Shown one piece after another: positions 16,702 to 19,579 of a stretch of 19,579 nt of DNA. The first letter of the stretch is position 1; every line of letters starts with the position of its first letter. The DNA is taken from NCBI GenBank assembly GCA_903887095.1, contig CAISOQ010000328.1, positions 1 to 19,579 of the forward strand. The letters are read 5' to 3'. This DNA is from an uncultured Flavobacteriia bacterium (GTDB taxonomy: Bacteria; Bacteroidota; Bacteroidia; Flavobacteriales_D; Crocinitomicaceae). Under the pieces are notes generated by a model, which had not been told where the DNA came from, made no database searches, and saw nothing but the letters and a program-made list of their open reading frames with translations. The translations under genes were made by a program, and so were the position numbers.

Positions 16702-17033
16702 ACTTATTCACTTTGCACCTCAAAAAAGGCAATGCATATCAAAGCGCAAGATTATTGAAATCATTTAAGCAATAAATTAAGCCTGTGTTATAGTTAGATT
16801 AAAATTCTAGCGCTTTAGCCGTTAACTGACCCTGATTTTATTCGAAGGCTCTGTAAATATTCCGCTGTAGTGTATTTGAATCGTCAAAAAACAGACTATA
16901 CATAGACATAAAACGCTATCATTAAATAGATTAGATATTAACTCCGCGCTCTTAACAGAGCGTTAAACATCTCTTAACAATTGCTAAACCTTGGGATCAC
17001 ATGGTGTAGCGACCTTCGTCAAAAATTTAAAAA
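16702..17033. other. Divergent 332-nt intergenic region
   Basis: This non-coding spacer separates the minus-strand TonB-receptor operon from the plus-strand choice-of-anchor I gene and must hold promoters for both. No exact TAnnTTTG element was found on either strand. The nearest for the operon is TAATCTTG on the minus strand at 16747-16754 (one mismatch), with a TTG at slightly short spacing. Towards the plus gene lie a CGCTC/GAGCG hairpin (16947-16962) and a repeated CTCTTAACA. I see no small ORF or RNA gene in it. Confidence 0.6.
16949..16979. repeat. CTCTTAACA direct repeat, 22 nt apart
   Basis: CTCTTAACA occurs at 16949-16957 and again at 16971-16979, a spacing of 22 nt or about two helical turns, with a related GTTAAAC between them. 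The first copy overlaps a 5-bp inverted repeat, CGCTC/GAGCG (16947-16962). Its position 55-85 nt before the plus-strand start fits an operator, but this is inference only. Confidence 0.4.
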
Positions 17034-19579
17034 ATGAAGAAAAGTTTATTTTTAATACCATTTTTAGCAGTGGGGTTTCTATCCCATGCTCAATCTACAA
17101 TTGCCTACTGGGATTTTAATTCTACAAGCAATGATGCCACCACCTCAACAGGCGAATTAACTCCGGCAATTGGATCTGGAATATTCTCCCCTATAGGTGG
17201 AATTAATCAAACGTATGCCTCAGGCTATTTGGCAGACCCCAACATGACTGACAACTCCGGATGTCAAACAAATGGTTATCCTTCCACTGGCACCAACGCT
17301 CAAACGGCTGGTATAGAATTGGGTATATCCACTGTTGGTTATTCGAAAGTGGCAATTGATTTTTGGCAACGCCTAAGCAATACGGCTGCCAACACATGGG
17401 TGCTGCAATATACTTTAGACAACACGGGAGCATCTACTGGAGGAACCGTTTTATGGACAAATGCAACAACTTATTCTTTTACTCCCGCAGCGACTGGAAC
17501 AGGTGACACTTGGTATTTCCGAACTTATGATTTTGCAGCTGTAACTGGGCTTGGCAATAACGCAACAGCAGGATTTAGAATAGTATCTGATTTTGACCCA
17601 ATAGCGGGAAATTATGTAGCTGCGACATTTGGCTCTAATTACAGCACAGCTGGAACGTCGAGATTTGATTTGGTTCGATTGCGCGAATCGTATGGCAGTG
17701 CATCAATCATTGCAGCCAACAATTACCAAGCTATATCTGAAAATGCTGGAACAATAAACGTTCCTGTTACTTATGCAAACGCAAACAATGCGCCTTCAAA
17801 ATTGGTTGTTTCTGTTTCATCTTATTCTTCTGCTACCAGCGGAAGCGACTTCAACTGGACAAATGATACGTTGACAATTCCTGCTTTGACTAATGGAATT
17901 ACAAATTTTCCGATTAACATTATTGACGACACTGAGCAAGAACGAACTGAAACGCTTATTGTAAAAATAGGCGCAGCAGTCAACACTACGGTTTCAGCAA
18001 CTGATTATTACCAGCTGATATACATTAAAGACAACGATTATTCTGCTCCAACTGCAACAAACGAAGCGAAGTTGAGCTTACTAACGAGCTTTTCAAACGG
18101 CGCATCAGGAACCAATTCTGCAGAAATTGTTGCACACGACCCAACTACTCAACGGTTATACATCGCAAATAGCATTGGTGCAAAATTAGATATTGTTGAT
18201 TTTTCAAACCCCAACGCACCGGTTTTGCTAAACAGCATTTCTGTAGCACCCTATGGTAATATCAATTCTGTGACAGTACACGATGGTTTAATTGCTCTTG
18301 CTATTGAAAGTGTGCCAGCCCAAGCAAACGGTTCTGTTGTCTTTTTAGACGGAAACGGAAACTTTCTGAACCAAGTAACAGTTGGTGCAATGCCAGACAT
18401 GATTACGTTCAACAAAGATTACACGAAAGTATTAACTGCAAATGAAGGAGAGCCCTCTGCTGCATATTCTACATTAGCTAGTAATAACATCGACCCATTG
18501 ATTGACCCGCTTGGTTCAGTTTCAATAATTGACTTGAGTGCTGGTATTCCTGCTCTCACAAACAGCAATGTCACAACGCTTGATTTTACAGCATACAATG
18601 GTCAAGAAACATCTTTAAAAAATCAAGGGATTCGAATTTTCTCTTCGGCAGCATCTGTCGCTCAAGATATGGAACCAGAATACATCACCATTTCTGAAGA
18701 TAACTCAAAAGCTTATGTTTCTATTCAAGAAAACAACGCATTGTTGGTAATTGACTTAGCAACACAATCCATTGATACACTTTATCCGCTTGGTTATGCT
18801 GACTATTCAAACAACAATGGAATGGATGCATCTGACCAAACAACAGGTCAAATTCTTATCTCTTCCGTTCCTGTGAAAGGTGCATACATGCCAGATGCTA
18901 TCGCCTCTTCTTCCATCAATGGAACGAATTATGTGTTCTCTGCAAATGAAGGCGATTCCAGAGAGTTTGGAGCTGTTATCGATGCCGCACGCATCAACTC
19001 ATTAACACTTGATGCGACTCAATTTCCAAATCAGGAAATCATCAAAAACAACAAGTATCTTGGGCGATTAAGTGCACTTAAGTACTCTGGTGATACAGAC
19101 AATGACGGTGATCTTGATGAATTACACACAATGGGAGGTCGATCTTTCTCTGTGTGGAATGCTGAAACAGGTGAGTTGGTATATGACTCAAAAGACCTTA
19201 TCGAACGCATTATTTCACAAAACCCTTCTTTTGCTGCAATTTTTAACGCTAGCAATACAACAGGTGCTCCCGCTTTAAAAAACAGAAGTGACGATAAAGG
19301 TCCAGAACCTGAAGGAGTTGCAACAGCATTTTTTAATAATACAAACTATTTATTCGTTTCTCTTGAGCGAATTGGTGGATCGATGATCTTCAATGTGAAC
19401 GACCCTGCAAATCCGATCTATGTTGGCTACTCAAATAATCGCTCAACGACATCATCTGGTCCTGATCTTGGTGCAGAAGGTATTATTTTCATTTCAGAAG
19501 AGAATTCTCCAAACGGAGAAGCAATGTTAATTCTTGCAAACGAGGTGAGCAGCACTCTTTCCATTTTCCAATTCAACAC
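17034..19579 (+). CDS. Secreted choice-of-anchor I family protein with N-terminal beta-sandwich and Calx-beta-like domains (C-terminus beyond window)
   Basis: The frame is open from the ATG at 17034 to the right edge, 848 codons. An in-frame TAA two codons upstream fixes the start. Residues 1-19 are a signal peptide (cut before Q20). Residues ~22-220 resemble the jelly-roll domain of Bacteroidota surface proteins (AYWDFNST, FDLVRLRES). Residues ~223-335 are Calx-beta-like (ISENAGTINVPVTY, SGSDF, IIDDTEQERTETLIV). From ~345 the sequence follows the choice-of-anchor I core: EIVAHDPTTQRLYIANS, MPDMITF, TANEGEPS (~467), DMEPEYITISEDN, PVKGAYMPDAIA (~614), DTDNDGDLDELHTMGGRSFS (~688), RSDDKGPEPEGV (~750), ERIGG (~778) and ANEVS (~836). 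The core is probably a beta-propeller. Relatives are sometimes labelled alkaline phosphatase, which the sequence does not prove. A T9SS sorting domain is expected beyond the window. Confidence 0.93.
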   Translation, partial: MKKSLFLIPFLAVGFLSHAQSTIAYWDFNSTSNDATTSTGELTPAIGSGIFSPIGGINQTYASGYLADPNMTDNSGCQTNGYPSTGTNAQTAGIELGISTVGYSKVAIDFWQRLSNTAANTWVLQYTLDNTGASTGGTVLWTNATTYSFTPAATGTGDTWYFRTYDFAAVTGLGNNATAGFRIVSDFDPIAGNYVAATFGSNYSTAGTSRFDLVRLRESYGSASIIAANNYQAISENAGTINVPVTYANANNAPSKLVVSVSSYSSATSGSDFNWTNDTLTIPALTNGITNFPINIIDDTEQERTETLIVKIGAAVNTTVSATDYYQLIYIKDNDYSAPTATNEAKLSLLTSFSNGASGTNSAEIVAHDPTTQRLYIANSIGAKLDIVDFSNPNAPVLLNSISVAPYGNINSVTVHDGLIALAIESVPAQANGSVVFLDGNGNFLNQVTVGAMPDMITFNKDYTKVLTANEGEPSAAYSTLASNNIDPLIDPLGSVSIIDLSAGIPALTNSNVTTLDFTAYNGQETSLKNQGIRIFSSAASVAQDMEPEYITISEDNSKAYVSIQENNALLVIDLATQSIDTLYPLGYADYSNNNGMDASDQTTGQILISSVPVKGAYMPDAIASSSINGTNYVFSANEGDSREFGAVIDAARINSLTLDATQFPNQEIIKNNKYLGRLSALKYSGDTDNDGDLDELHTMGGRSFSVWNAETGELVYDSKDLIERIISQNPSFAAIFNASNTTGAPALKNRSDDKGPEPEGVATAFFNNTNYLFVSLERIGGSMIFNVNDPANPIYVGYSNNRSTTSSGPDLGAEGIIFISEENSPNGEAMLILANEVSSTLSIFQFN

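Overview
This window looks like the chromosome of a Bacteroidota bacterium, most likely a member of the Flavobacteriales (a Crocinitomicaceae/Fluviicola-like lineage is a guess). The basis is AT-rich DNA, type IX secretion (T9SS) type A C-terminal sorting domains ending four complete proteins, a TonB-dependent receptor with an N-terminal carboxypeptidase-regulatory-like domain, a FISUMP lipoprotein, PKD and cohesin-like modules, and starts that lack clear Shine-Dalgarno sequences. All eleven genes start with a Sec or lipoprotein signal peptide, so the whole window encodes cell-envelope or secreted proteins. No RNA gene, insertion sequence, CRISPR array or cytoplasmic enzyme was seen.

Layout, in the direction of transcription of the minus strand. 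A tightly packed block runs 16701 to 8935: a 276-aa secreted protein, a 369-aa paralogue with a sorting domain, a 1021-aa TonB-dependent receptor, a 447-aa paralogue with a sorting domain, a FISUMP lipoprotein and a small outer-membrane barrel. Gaps are 1 to 20 nt, so this is almost certainly one operon. A 171-nt spacer with a candidate promoter and small repeats leads to a 708-aa right-handed-repeat surface protein that ends in a dockerin-like calcium loop. After another spacer, carrying a 17-bp inverted repeat, comes a 1144-aa multidomain protein. It is followed by a terminator hairpin, a 246-aa cohesin-like/T9SS protein, and a PKD-repeat protein that runs off the left edge. A 332-nt divergent spacer separates the operon from a plus-strand choice-of-anchor I protein that runs off the right edge.

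Two module families tie the region together. First, four proteins (276, 369, 447 and the first ~270 residues of the 1144-aa protein) share one secreted domain that I do not recognise by name, with a VEKYY opening, a YRVYVD core and a TTDG-FSFELN end. Three of these genes surround the TonB receptor. Second, three consecutive genes (1144, 246 and the PKD protein) share a cohesin-like beta-sandwich module placed differently in each, while the 708-aa and 1144-aa proteins carry dockerin-like F-hand calcium loops. The 708-aa protein has a dockerin-like end and no sorting domain; the cohesin-like proteins with visible C-termini do have sorting domains. The inference is a surface assembly, possibly held by cohesin-dockerin-type contacts, working with a TonB-linked uptake receptor that has no SusD partner. 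The substrate cannot be told from the sequence.
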